The translations under genes were made by a program, and so were the position numbers. From the NCBI GenBank assembly GCA_964400495.1, contig CAYNTS010000004.1, positions 1-61,317 of the forward strand: a DNA stretch of 61,317 bases, written 5' to 3'. The DNA comes from CAYNTS01 sp964400495. Its GTDB lineage: Bacteria > Fidelibacterota > Marinisomatia > SCGC-AAA003-L08 > D37C17. Below the pieces are notes generated by a model. That model saw nothing but the letters and a program-made list of their open reading frames with translations. It did no database searches and was not told where the DNA came from. Below, piece after piece: positions 25,101-33,119 of this stretch (position 1 is its first letter; each line of letters opens with the position of its first letter).

Positions 25101-26023
25101 AGTTGATAACAGGTGGTTGTGCAGAATGCCATCAAAGTGACTATGACCATACAACAGAACCTAATCATATTGATTTAAGTTATAGTACAAATTGTGAAAC
25201 ATGTCATGCAACTGATACATGGTTAGGGGCTACTTTTGACCATGCTAGCATCAACAATGGATGCTATGATTGTCATCAAATTGAATTTGAGGAAACTACA
25301 AATCCTAATCATATAGTTGATGGTTATAGTATAAGTTGCGAATTATGCCATGCAACTGACACTTGGTTGGGTGCAAGTTTCAATCATGATACAATAACAA
25401 GCGGTTGTTATGATTGCCACCAAGATGATTTTAACTCAACTACAGATCCAAATCATGTCAATGAAGGGTACAGTACAGATTGTGAATCCTGTCATATTGT
25501 TGATAATTGGGATACAGTTGATCCGCATGCTAATGCATCTGGGAACTGCACAAATTGCCATAACTACAATGGCCTAGATGGAGATACTAATCCAGATATT
25601 GACCACTCATCTGCGCCTAAATTAGGAAATGATATAGATGATTGCGAGTTATGTCATAATAGTACAAGCAATTGGAGTAATATCAATTTTGAAAATACCA
25701 ATAAACATGATAATTCAACCTATAATATTTACTTTAATATTAATTCTGGTGACCACAATAATGAGTGGAGTAACTGCACAACTGATTGTCATGTCTTTGG
25801 CGATTTTGACACATTCTCTTGTTATGAAAGTTGTCATGAAGATACTAAGCATAATGTTAGCTCACAAAGGCATGGAAATGAGTCGTGTTCTGGTTGGAAT
25901 GGGTATTGGAATATAGGGAGTGTTCAATGGTCAACAGGTTCTTTAACCAATCCTGATTCATTTGACCAATGCTATAGTTGTCATCCAAATGGTAGCAATG
26001 ACGGACCTTGTGGTGATGATTAA
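22100..26023 (+). CDS. Giant multiheme c-type cytochrome with dockerin-like N-terminal domain, 46 CxxCH plus two CX3CH sites
   Basis: A 1307-residue exported protein (signal KKIMFSILLLVSTSTINT). Residues about 26-85 form a dockerin type I-like pair of calcium loops: GDINEDEIVNILDIV and SDINVDGIINILDII. From about residue 120 to the end there are 46 CxxCH sites, plus CTTDCH and CYESCH (CX3CH), so up to 48 hemes, about one per 25 residues. The repeat is the same as in the 24-heme protein; four late units (TNPDHSDL, EPNHIDLSYSTNCE, NPNHIVDGYSISCE, DPNHVNEGYSTDCE) are near copies of one another, showing recent internal duplication. The last part carries the shared C-terminal module ending in CYSCHPNG. 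It overlaps the previous gene by one base. A large periplasmic or surface electron wire is inferred. Confidence 0.93.
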   Translation: MKKIMFSILLLVSTSTINTQYYSQLGDINEDEIVNILDIVIIVDCIMNPNVNFPQYMETSDINVDGIINILDIIYIVSSIVGNDCDNGYFPCENNSNECCLEPNYHVMSPNFYLDDAHAEVGCADCHDGGEFSDTETNCESCHMLEYLNTTSPNHSDQVYIHYQCDLCHTATGWDTIVFTHDLTNYACSFCHNADLIDANQNVTQHEALPNQCTTCHLSTTWNELAFNHNQTNYPLEGLHSEALCTGCHGEGFNNVQTECTHCHIEDYDLTTDPNHGEQIFLSEDCEGCHSPFGWEEIEFTHESTTESCNSCHSFNYEIANQTILDHENFSSNCTDCHVTTTWQESVFDHDNTNFQLLDSHLNIDCSDCHTDLYVGTPQNCDGCHLEDYQATFEPPHEEQIFLAEDCVSCHDATIWENTNFEHDLNSNNCNECHLANYNDALVIAPDHESFPQECETCHITTSWQESIFDHNLTDFPLEFSHELTDCSLCHIDSYQNTDTNCQSCHQDDYVATENPVHSDQVYLEDECATCHSAVGWDDILFDHVFTSENCNSCHNANYEIANINVEGHEEFPEDCTTCHTTQNWQENIFDHNTTNFELIGNHIETDCSACHSHGFENTTTECSICHLEDYSNTENPPHTDEIYLPNECDQCHSPNDWNNEFIHDESIVMCNTCHKMDLINANDNIDGHGDLSINCTECHNTDNWAQVTFNHDETNYPLTGMHQNTQCSSCHTESFQNTSNLCENCHEDNYFETTNPIHNQQIYIITECEGCHTTTNWSESIYSHAEESECYSCHQFDFVSAIPNHTDYEVDCMSCHLGTDTWDGAGFDHESTVDACISCHEDDQIYAIENIVGHDGFLDNCVECHITDSWTENVFDHNLTTFPLLDSHGGLECTECHITGFDYETMPTECEFCHFNEYLNTTNPVHWEQEYVVDNCDECHNATTWINIIFDHNLTEADCFNCHQVDFSQATNPDHSDLSNDCELCHNSTSNWQDAVFNHELITGGCAECHQSDYDHTTEPNHIDLSYSTNCETCHATDTWLGATFDHASINNGCYDCHQIEFEETTNPNHIVDGYSISCELCHATDTWLGASFNHDTITSGCYDCHQDDFNSTTDPNHVNEGYSTDCESCHIVDNWDTVDPHANASGNCTNCHNYNGLDGDTNPDIDHSSAPKLGNDIDDCELCHNSTSNWSNINFENTNKHDNSTYNIYFNINSGDHNNEWSNCTTDCHVFGDFDTFSCYESCHEDTKHNVSSQRHGNESCSGWNGYWNIGSVQWSTGSLTNPDSFDQCYSCHPNGSNDGPCGDD
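23249..23877 (+). repeat. 629-bp direct repeat, copy 2 (in the giant cytochrome gene)
   Basis: Second copy of the block at 20547-21175, same orientation, same reading frame, 2702 bases further on. No inverted ends or target-site duplications are seen, so gene conversion or unequal recombination is more likely than transposition. Confidence 0.9.
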
Positions 26024-26025
26024 AT

Positions 26026-26802
26026 TTGGATAGTTTATTCATAAAAATCATGATTGGTTTACAATCGTTTTTTCTCGTTGAGCAAAAAGAATATGCTTGT
26101 GAATTATGTCATTTAGCAGGTAACTGGGAATATTCGGTGGAGTTTAACCATAATCAAACTTACTTTGAATTGATAGGAGTACATTCTATTATCGATTGTT
26201 CATCGTGTCATATTGGGGAAATAGTGGATGAAATTCATGATTTTGAACAAGTAAATACTCAGTGTAATGAATGCCATTTTGATCCACATGAATTTAGTTT
26301 TGGAAACCAATGTGATAGATGTCATGGCTTTATGGATTGGTTGACTGTCGATTATATAGAAATTCACAATAATTCATTTTTTCCATTAATTGGTGGACAT
26401 AGGAATGTGCAGTGTGAAGCATGTCATATTTCGAATCAAAATGGTATATTTAATCCTTCAATTCATTGTTATGATTGTCACAATATAGATTTTCCTCCTG
26501 ACGGCCACCCTACAAATTCTACTTTTTGTGAAATGTGCCATAATCCATACCGCTGGGAACCTACACAAGATGGTTTGCATGATATTCGATTTCCTATTTA
26601 TTCTGGTAATCATAGAGGAAAGTGGGTTGATTGTAAGAGTTGTCATATTAACCCAAATAATTTTGTTGAGATTTCATGTGGATTAAATGGAGGATGTCAC
26701 GAGCATAATGAAATTTCAATGAATAGCGAACACTCTGGTAACTCAGGGTATGTGTATGAATCAACCGCTTGCCTTTCATGTCATCCAACAGGTTCTGAAT
26801 GA
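26026..26802 (+). CDS. Multiheme c-type cytochrome, 9 CxxCH sites plus one CX5CH
   Basis: A 258-residue protein starting at TTG 26026 (an ATG at 26050 is possible; neither has a good Shine-Dalgarno). The N-terminus (FIKIMIGLQSFFLVEQ) is weakly signal-like. Nine CxxCH sites and a CGLNGGCH (CX5CH) at the position where the 24-heme and giant cytochromes have CX3CH. The first half resembles the 9-heme protein (FNHNQTYFELIGVH, GEIVDEIH), the last part has the shared C-terminal module ending in CLSCHPTG. ATGA overlap with the beta-barrel gene indicates tight coupling of their production. Confidence 0.9.
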   Translation: MDSLFIKIMIGLQSFFLVEQKEYACELCHLAGNWEYSVEFNHNQTYFELIGVHSIIDCSSCHIGEIVDEIHDFEQVNTQCNECHFDPHEFSFGNQCDRCHGFMDWLTVDYIEIHNNSFFPLIGGHRNVQCEACHISNQNGIFNPSIHCYDCHNIDFPPDGHPTNSTFCEMCHNPYRWEPTQDGLHDIRFPIYSGNHRGKWVDCKSCHINPNNFVEISCGLNGGCHEHNEISMNSEHSGNSGYVYESTACLSCHPTGSE

Positions 26803-28289
26803 AATATATTATAATAATAATTTGTTTTATGTTGGCAATTCTTTCAGCTGAAAACAGTTTCCAAGAAACGCAAGTAAGAGGAGAAATCACGTATGTAACT
26901 TCACAATCATTTTATTGTGATGTTGGAAGAAATGATGGTTTGGTTGTTGGTGATTCGCTGTCAGTCTTTGACAATAATATTCTCTTAGGGATAAGTATTA
27001 TTTCAAACCTTTCTTCAACATCATCTGTTTGTTCACTTATTCCAAATGTTAATTTAAAAAAGGGGAACTCAATTCAAGCAACGCTTTTTGTTGAAATATT
27101 TGACGCACCAATTACTACAGCAACAACTGACACTATCACTCACATTGATAGTGAAAAGCAAGTAAAAACAAATATTACAGGTTCAATTTCTTTTCGATAT
27201 AATCAGGAAACTATTGATAATGAAATTATCAACAATAGGTCCAATGGTTTATTTAATGTACATGCAAAATCAGTCCTAGGGTTGCCAATTTCTGTTTCAA
27301 TGTATGGGAAAACGAATGATTTAATAAATGACTCTACCGTAAATGCTACGATTCATCAATTATCATTTAAGTATGCAGATAAATTAAAAAAATGGGATAT
27401 TTCAGCAGGAAGAGTTTATAGTCCCGGATTAGTTGGTGCAGGAAGTGTTGATGGAATTAATATATCCAGAAAAATTAAGAAAATGAAAATTGGGGTTATA
27501 GGTGGTTTCGAAGAATCTGAAAATAAAACGAAATTTGGGATGTTTGTAAATTTTGGTAGACTGAATAATTACATTCAATATTTGAATATTTCAGAGACCA
27601 TAGTTTCAGATACAATTAATACATTATATTCAAATTTATCCACAAAAATTAGACCCACCAAGAACATAAATGTTTCGTTTTCTACTCGATTAAACCATCC
27701 TATATCAAATGAGTTAAATCCTTTATTTTCATTCGCAAATGTTTATACTGAAATCAGATTATTTAGTTGGTTGCGAACTTTAACTTACTACAATTATGGT
27801 GAAAGTGTAGTTACAATAGATTCTACAATTAATCAACTAACACGTGAATATTTTGGTGAAAATGTGGTGATAATTTTACCTAATAAAATGAGATGTAGTT
27901 TTAACTTCACTAAACTAAATCTTGAAAATGCACAGAATAATATTAATAAATACTCAATTAGAGTTTCCAAAGATAATCTCCTTTTTAATAATTTCAAGGG
28001 TAAGGTTTTAGTTGATGTGTTAAGTAGTTTGTTGTACAATTCATCTAGAGGAAAAATTGGTTTTACCTATTCATCCAAAAATTGGGATACATCAATTAAT
28101 ATTTCTCAAGAAATATATACTTATGGAACAGGTGGTGATGCATATCAAAAGCAAACTATAGATATAGAATTGTTGAAAGAATGGTTTAACTCAATTTACA
28201 CCTCCATTTATATTGATTACTCTGCGGGAGATGAGGGTGAAACAATTTTTGGTTCATTCCAAATATCTTATAGATTAAAATCCTTTTAA
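26799..28289 (+). CDS. Outer-membrane beta-barrel protein of the cytochrome operon
   Basis: A 496-residue exported protein: signal peptide (IIIIICFMLAILSAE), a small domain of about 80 residues (RGEITYVTSQSFYCDVGRND, DSLSVFDNNILLG) that may be an SH3-like or FlgT-like fold, then from about residue 125 alternating polar/hydrophobic strands (GSISFRYNQE, QLSFKYADKLKKWDISAGRV, KIGVIGGFEES, NVSFSTRLN, KIGFTYSSKNWDTSINISQE, IFGSFQISYRLKSF) ending in Phe, the usual C-terminal signal of outer-membrane barrels. It resembles no named porin that I recognise; repeat character (LPISVSMYGKT, SAGRVYSPG) is like barrels predicted in FCB-group bacteria. As last gene of the cytochrome operon it is the likely outer-membrane sheath or secretion pore of the conduit. 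Confidence 0.82.
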   Translation: MKYIIIIICFMLAILSAENSFQETQVRGEITYVTSQSFYCDVGRNDGLVVGDSLSVFDNNILLGISIISNLSSTSSVCSLIPNVNLKKGNSIQATLFVEIFDAPITTATTDTITHIDSEKQVKTNITGSISFRYNQETIDNEIINNRSNGLFNVHAKSVLGLPISVSMYGKTNDLINDSTVNATIHQLSFKYADKLKKWDISAGRVYSPGLVGAGSVDGINISRKIKKMKIGVIGGFEESENKTKFGMFVNFGRLNNYIQYLNISETIVSDTINTLYSNLSTKIRPTKNINVSFSTRLNHPISNELNPLFSFANVYTEIRLFSWLRTLTYYNYGESVVTIDSTINQLTREYFGENVVIILPNKMRCSFNFTKLNLENAQNNINKYSIRVSKDNLLFNNFKGKVLVDVLSSLLYNSSRGKIGFTYSSKNWDTSINISQEIYTYGTGGDAYQKQTIDIELLKEWFNSIYTSIYIDYSAGDEGETIFGSFQISYRLKSF

Positions 28290-28336
28290 TTTATCATCCA
28301 AATTTCATAAAATTACAGTATGGAGATGGATACTAT

Positions 28337-28618
28337 ATGAACGACATTTGCTCACCTTTTGTTAAATTTACGTACACAGTTGTAGATTTACACGGAATGC
28401 CTCAGCAAAAATCATGGATTGTAAACTTATCATGTGTTGTGAGCATCGAATCTCTTTCAACTTCCGATTTAAAAATATTTTTAAATAACAATCAAGTACT
28501 CTTTGTTGATCTTGGGCAAGATTATAATGCATCTGAAGTTATGGATAATTTACTTGATTGGTCTGCAGTTGGTGAAGATTATAACGTGTATAAACTTGAT
28601 TCTTACGAGAAAAAATAA
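28337..28618 (+). CDS. Small protein of unknown function
   Basis: A 93-residue protein, with GGAGATGG upstream of the ATG as a possible Shine-Dalgarno. No signal peptide or helices; composition is that of a soluble alpha/beta protein (FVKFTYTVVDLHG, WIVNLSCVVSIESL, DLKIFLNNNQVLFVDLGQD). I do not recognise a family. It stands between the cytochrome operon and the TPR lipoprotein gene with 47 and 78 bases on its sides, so it may have its own promoter. Confidence 0.62.
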   Translation: MNDICSPFVKFTYTVVDLHGMPQQKSWIVNLSCVVSIESLSTSDLKIFLNNNQVLFVDLGQDYNASEVMDNLLDWSAVGEDYNVYKLDSYEKK

Positions 28619-28696
28619 CTAATCTCCTTAAAAATATAAAATTAAAGTTCTTCTTTTGTGGAACTATAGTGAATCGTCTAAATTATATGCTAATCT

Positions 28697-31417
28697 ATGA
28701 TTAAAATTATCACAAAAGCACTTTTTCTTTTTCTGCTACTAATTATAAGCACTTCATGTGTGTATTATAACACATTTTATAATGCCGAAACATCATTTGA
28801 TAAAGCCAATGAGTTGATTGATGAATCGGCTCAGTTAGATAGTGGTGAAATTCCTTCGCAAGCAGGCAATCTCCTTGAACAATCAATTGAAAATAGTTTT
28901 ATAGTTATTGAAAAGTATTCAGATAGTAAATATGTTGATGATGCTATCTATTTGATTGGGCGTTCTTCATTACTTTTAAATGATATTGCAATGGCTGATA
29001 GGTATCTCTCAAAATTGGTTAATGAATATCCACAAAGTGAATTTACCTTCGAAGCAAAGATTTGGTTATCTTATACACATTTTAAAATGGGGGAGTTATC
29101 GAAAGCTGAATCTGAGTTAAATGAAATATTAGAATTAAAACCAAAACGAAAAGCAGACAAGTATATTATCCATATAATATTAGCAGAAATAGCGTTAGAG
29201 AATAGAGATAAACCAACCGCATATAGAGAGTATGAAACAAGTATTAAATATGCATCTCACGATTCTAAAAAATATAAAGTTTACTCTATTTTAGCTGATT
29301 TAACTGAGAAAGATAAAAACTATGAAAAATTAGTGGGATATCTTGAAAATATTGATAGATATGCAGCACAATCTCAAATACGCAGAGATGCTAAAATGCT
29401 TTGGCTTGAGATAAATAGAAAATTAGGGAATTACGATTTAATAATTGAAGAAATTGATAAACTGTTAGGACTTTCCGAATATTCCTCAATAAAAATAAAA
29501 TTAGAACTCGAACGGGCAAAAGTTTATTTAGATATGGACGATTTTCAAACTGCTCAAGGCTATTTTGAATCACTAACTGAAGATTATACAAAAAAAAATG
29601 AAACTGCAGAAGCATATTATCATCTTGGAAATATTCAACTACTCCAAAATTTTAACTTAAGTTTGGCGTTGGAGTTGTTTGAAAAATCAAAAGAAGAAAA
29701 AGCACGGTCGGATTATGGGAAAAAGTCCAATGAGGCAAAAGAGTTGATTGAAGATTATACTATTCTTGTTGAAGACTATAAATATTTAACTGAAGAGCAA
29801 CCTGCGATTGAGGATAGTGTATTCTCTTCGGAAGATTTACCAGATTCGCTGATATTGGTTGATGAATTTGAAATGCCTCCTGCAATACCACAATCTAACA
29901 CAGATGATGTGCAACCTGACTCTTTATTATTTAAAATTGGTCAAATGCTGTATTTTGATTTTTACCGATCAGATTCAGCATTAACAAAATATTCCAAGCT
30001 TATTGAAGAATACCCAAACTCAAAATTTGTTGCACAATCTATGTACATATTAAATCAAAAATTACCAAATAATGATTGGGGGACTCGACTTGAATCTGAG
30101 CACCCTGAATCTGAATTTGTATTACGTGAAGAAACTGATTCAACAACTACAACTGAAACTGCTGCTAATTCCCTAGTTTATCTAAGAGATTCAGCATGGG
30201 ATTTACACACGGAATCTTACGATGCTGTGAAAGTTAGATTTTTGCAAATTGCTGAAGAATACGACGATGCAATCTCACTATATTCTGCTGGGTTTGTAGC
30301 AGATGTGTACCTAAATGACTTAACAGAAGCAGTAAAAATATTTAAGCAATTAGTTCATACATATCCAGATCATGAGCAATCTATTATTGCAAATGATAGA
30401 ATTAATGAAGTTTCTTCAAATATTGACAGTGAATTACACAAAATTGAACAAGAAAAATTATTTTACAATGCACTATCTCTTATTCAAGATGATTATCTTC
30501 TTGATTCAGCAAAAACTGTATTAGATAAAGTTAAATCTGGAGAGAATACTTCGTTTAAAACAACTGCAACTTCTTTGGTTCAACAAATAGGTTCGCTCAA
30601 CCAAATTGAAACTCGAATTGGAAATATTGTTTCAGATACATCAAAGATTGAAATTGACACCACTAATTCTAACAATCCTTTGTATAGAGAGCTAGACTCT
30701 TTATACTTTGAAAAGGCAAATGTTTTTAAAATTCAATTAGGGTTAAACGATAGTGCCAAAGCAATTTATAAATATGTTATTGAAGAATATGTTGAATCTT
30801 CTTTTAGACCATATTCAATATTGCATTTAGCTGAATTGGATTCAAATATTAATTGGAATGAGTATATTTTTACTGAATACCCAGACACTGTATTTTATTT
30901 AGATTCTACAATTGTGATTAACCCATTAATTGCAACACAAATTGAATCAGACCACTTCTCTAAATTGGATGATAAATATAAAAATATTCAATCATTTATG
31001 TCAATATTTGATACTGTAAAAGTAGATTCAATCATTCAATTTGCTGTATTAGAGAATACCGTAAAAGATACCTTGTTAGTGGATGCTTTGCTTCCGTATT
31101 TTGAGAATACTGAATTCCCATGGCAAGCAGTGTACAATTGGAATGAAATTTCAATCTCTGATAGTACATTGAAAACTGTATTTGAAATGATAGATATCTT
31201 GCAAAATAATATTCTATTAAAAGTTTCAGATTCTTATTCTGAATACGAAGTTATTGAAGGTGATAATTTGGGCATAATTGCAGAAAAAGTGTATAATAAT
31301 TACGATGCATGGACAGTACTTATATTAGATAATGAAGACATATTACTAAATTCTGATGGAAAAGTAACAAAAGGTATGACATTGAAAATTAGATATGAGT
31401 TTAAAGAAAATCGATGA
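28697..31417 (+). CDS. TPR-repeat lipoprotein with C-terminal LysM domain
   Basis: A 906-residue protein with lipoprotein signal ending IISTSC (Cys about residue 21). The start of the mature part, YYNTFYNAETSFDKANELI, and repeated units of the type Y---AIYLIGRS-LL-ND---A-RYL--L-NEYPQSEF mark BamD/YbgF/Tol-type tetratricopeptide repeats; more occur around 540-560 (EEYDDAISLYSAG, LVHTYPDHEQ). The last 50 residues (EVIEGDNLGIIAEKVYNNYDAW, LKIRYEF) are a LysM peptidoglycan-binding domain. Likely a periplasmic scaffold attached to outer membrane and wall. The stop overlaps pyrK (ATGA), an odd partner for pyrimidine genes that probably reflects operon packing only. Confidence 0.87.
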   Translation: MIKIITKALFLFLLLIISTSCVYYNTFYNAETSFDKANELIDESAQLDSGEIPSQAGNLLEQSIENSFIVIEKYSDSKYVDDAIYLIGRSSLLLNDIAMADRYLSKLVNEYPQSEFTFEAKIWLSYTHFKMGELSKAESELNEILELKPKRKADKYIIHIILAEIALENRDKPTAYREYETSIKYASHDSKKYKVYSILADLTEKDKNYEKLVGYLENIDRYAAQSQIRRDAKMLWLEINRKLGNYDLIIEEIDKLLGLSEYSSIKIKLELERAKVYLDMDDFQTAQGYFESLTEDYTKKNETAEAYYHLGNIQLLQNFNLSLALELFEKSKEEKARSDYGKKSNEAKELIEDYTILVEDYKYLTEEQPAIEDSVFSSEDLPDSLILVDEFEMPPAIPQSNTDDVQPDSLLFKIGQMLYFDFYRSDSALTKYSKLIEEYPNSKFVAQSMYILNQKLPNNDWGTRLESEHPESEFVLREETDSTTTTETAANSLVYLRDSAWDLHTESYDAVKVRFLQIAEEYDDAISLYSAGFVADVYLNDLTEAVKIFKQLVHTYPDHEQSIIANDRINEVSSNIDSELHKIEQEKLFYNALSLIQDDYLLDSAKTVLDKVKSGENTSFKTTATSLVQQIGSLNQIETRIGNIVSDTSKIEIDTTNSNNPLYRELDSLYFEKANVFKIQLGLNDSAKAIYKYVIEEYVESSFRPYSILHLAELDSNINWNEYIFTEYPDTVFYLDSTIVINPLIATQIESDHFSKLDDKYKNIQSFMSIFDTVKVDSIIQFAVLENTVKDTLLVDALLPYFENTEFPWQAVYNWNEISISDSTLKTVFEMIDILQNNILLKVSDSYSEYEVIEGDNLGIIAEKVYNNYDAWTVLILDNEDILLNSDGKVTKGMTLKIRYEFKENR

Positions 31418-32208
31418 TATTTCAAGAACTTGCTGATGTTATAAAAATACAAGAAATTGCATCCAATACATTTGAAGCAACCTTGCTTTCTCCAAAAATA
31501 TCTGACCATTCACATCCCGGGCAGTTTATAAATATTTTACCATCCAAAGATTGGAAAAAAGTTATGCGTCGTCCAATGAGTATTGCATCGCAAGGGGATG
31601 ACCATATTAAAATAATTTTCAAAGTGGTTGGTGATGGCACAATGGAAATGCAACAATGGAATATTGGCGAAAAAGTTGATATAATTGGTCCACTTGGTAA
31701 TAAATGGAATCATTATAAGAATACGTTTCCAGTTTTAGTAGGAGGGGGAGTAGGGATAGCCCCAATTCTCAATTTACATAATACACTAAATGATGAAGAC
31801 ATTGACCATATTTTACTCATGGGTGCTCGTACTAAATCTGAGCATTTCATTGAACATAATTCATCAAATAATGTTTATCTTTCAACAGATGATGGTAGCT
31901 ATGGAATTGAAGGGTATGCAGTAAAGGCATTAGAGTTAATTGAATCTCAGTTCCATAACAAAGAGCATATTACATTTTACTCATGTGGACCTGATTTAAT
32001 GATGCAAAGTGTAAAATCATTTGCTGAAAAATTAAAATCCCCCTGTTATTTAGCACTCGAAACTATAATGGCTTGTGGTATTGGTATCTGCCAAGGGTGT
32101 ACTGTTGAGTTAAAAGAATCCTCAAACAATAAATTACATAGTTATCGTTCAAAATTTGCTTTAGTATGTAAAGACGGAAGTATTTTTAATGCGGAGGATT
32201 TGAAATGA
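31414..32208 (+). CDS. pyrK: Dihydroorotate dehydrogenase B, electron-transfer subunit
   Basis: A 264-residue flavoprotein: GQFINILP and RRPMSIAS (FAD site), GGGVGIAPILNL and YSCGPDLMMQSV (NAD site), and a C-terminal [2Fe-2S] site with ACGIGICQGC plus a later Cys in FALVCKDG. PyrK passes electrons from dihydroorotate oxidation by PyrD to NAD+. It is followed by pyrD with an ATGA overlap, the usual class 1B pairing. Confidence 0.95.
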   Translation: MIFQELADVIKIQEIASNTFEATLLSPKISDHSHPGQFINILPSKDWKKVMRRPMSIASQGDDHIKIIFKVVGDGTMEMQQWNIGEKVDIIGPLGNKWNHYKNTFPVLVGGGVGIAPILNLHNTLNDEDIDHILLMGARTKSEHFIEHNSSNNVYLSTDDGSYGIEGYAVKALELIESQFHNKEHITFYSCGPDLMMQSVKSFAEKLKSPCYLALETIMACGIGICQGCTVELKESSNNKLHSYRSKFALVCKDGSIFNAEDLK

Positions 32209-33119
32209 GTTTACATATTAATTTTTGTGGAACGTCGTTTTCAACTCCAGTATTGGTTGCAAGTGGAACATTTGGTTATGGACATGAAGTATCGAATTTA
32301 GTTGATGTCAATAAATTGGGTGGTATTGTTACCAAATCTGTTACACTCAATCCTCGTGAAGGGAATCCTCCTCCACGTATTTTTGAAACTCCATCTGGAA
32401 TGCTCAATTCAATTGGTTTAGCCAATGTGGGTGTGGAAGCATTTTGTTCTGTTAAAATTCCATTTTTAGATAAATTAAACACCAATGTTATTATCAATAT
32501 TGCGGGATCAACTCAAGATGAATATATCAAAACTCTTGAACGAATTGAAGCAAATGGCGGGAATCATATTGGATATGAAATTAATATCTCTTGTCCTAAT
32601 GTTAAAGAGGGTGGAATGGCGTTTGGAGTACATAACCACGTAACGGAATCCTTAACCAAAGAATTACGTAAACGAACAAATAGACTTCTCATTCTAAAAT
32701 TGAGTCCGAATGTAACGAATATTCAAGATATTGCTCAATCAGCTGAACAAGGCGGAGCAGATGCTGTTTCTGCAATAAATACTGTGGTTGGGATGTCAAT
32801 TAATATTAATACTCGAAAACCAAATTTGCATACTAATGCTGGTGGTTTGTCAGGACCTGCAATTCATCCAATTGCAGTTGCCAATGTATTTAAAATCTAT
32901 CAAGTGGTTAAAATACCAATTATCGGAATTGGAGGGGTTTCAAATGCAAATGATATTATTGAACTGATGTTAGCAGGTGCAAGTTTAGTGCAAATTGGGA
33001 CATCCAATTTTGCCAATAGTAATTTGGGAGTAGAAGTTTGTAAGGACTTAACTCAATATTGCCAACAAAAAAATATAGGTAATATTTCAGATATTGTTGG
33101 CAAAGTTAATACTTATTAA
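32205..33119 (+). CDS. pyrD: Dihydroorotate dehydrogenase, class 1B catalytic subunit
   Basis: A 304-residue FMN enzyme of pyrimidine synthesis, oxidising dihydroorotate to orotate. Seen: VASGTFGYG, GGIVTKSVTLNPREGNPPPR, ETPSGMLNSIGLAN, INISCPNVKEGG (catalytic Cys of class 1), LKLSPNVTNI, INTVVGMSIN, GGLSGPAIHPIA, IIGIGGVSNANDIIELMLAGAS. Cytosolic class 1B is confirmed by the adjacent pyrK. Length is normal for the family. Confidence 0.96.
   Translation: MSLHINFCGTSFSTPVLVASGTFGYGHEVSNLVDVNKLGGIVTKSVTLNPREGNPPPRIFETPSGMLNSIGLANVGVEAFCSVKIPFLDKLNTNVIINIAGSTQDEYIKTLERIEANGGNHIGYEINISCPNVKEGGMAFGVHNHVTESLTKELRKRTNRLLILKLSPNVTNIQDIAQSAEQGGADAVSAINTVVGMSININTRKPNLHTNAGGLSGPAIHPIAVANVFKIYQVVKIPIIGIGGVSNANDIIELMLAGASLVQIGTSNFANSNLGVEVCKDLTQYCQQKNIGNISDIVGKVNTY

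Noticed and set aside
17685..26802. CRISPR-like or satellite repeat array
   Set aside because: The periodicity comes from CxxCH-coding units in the reading frame; repeats are not identical and there are no spacers.
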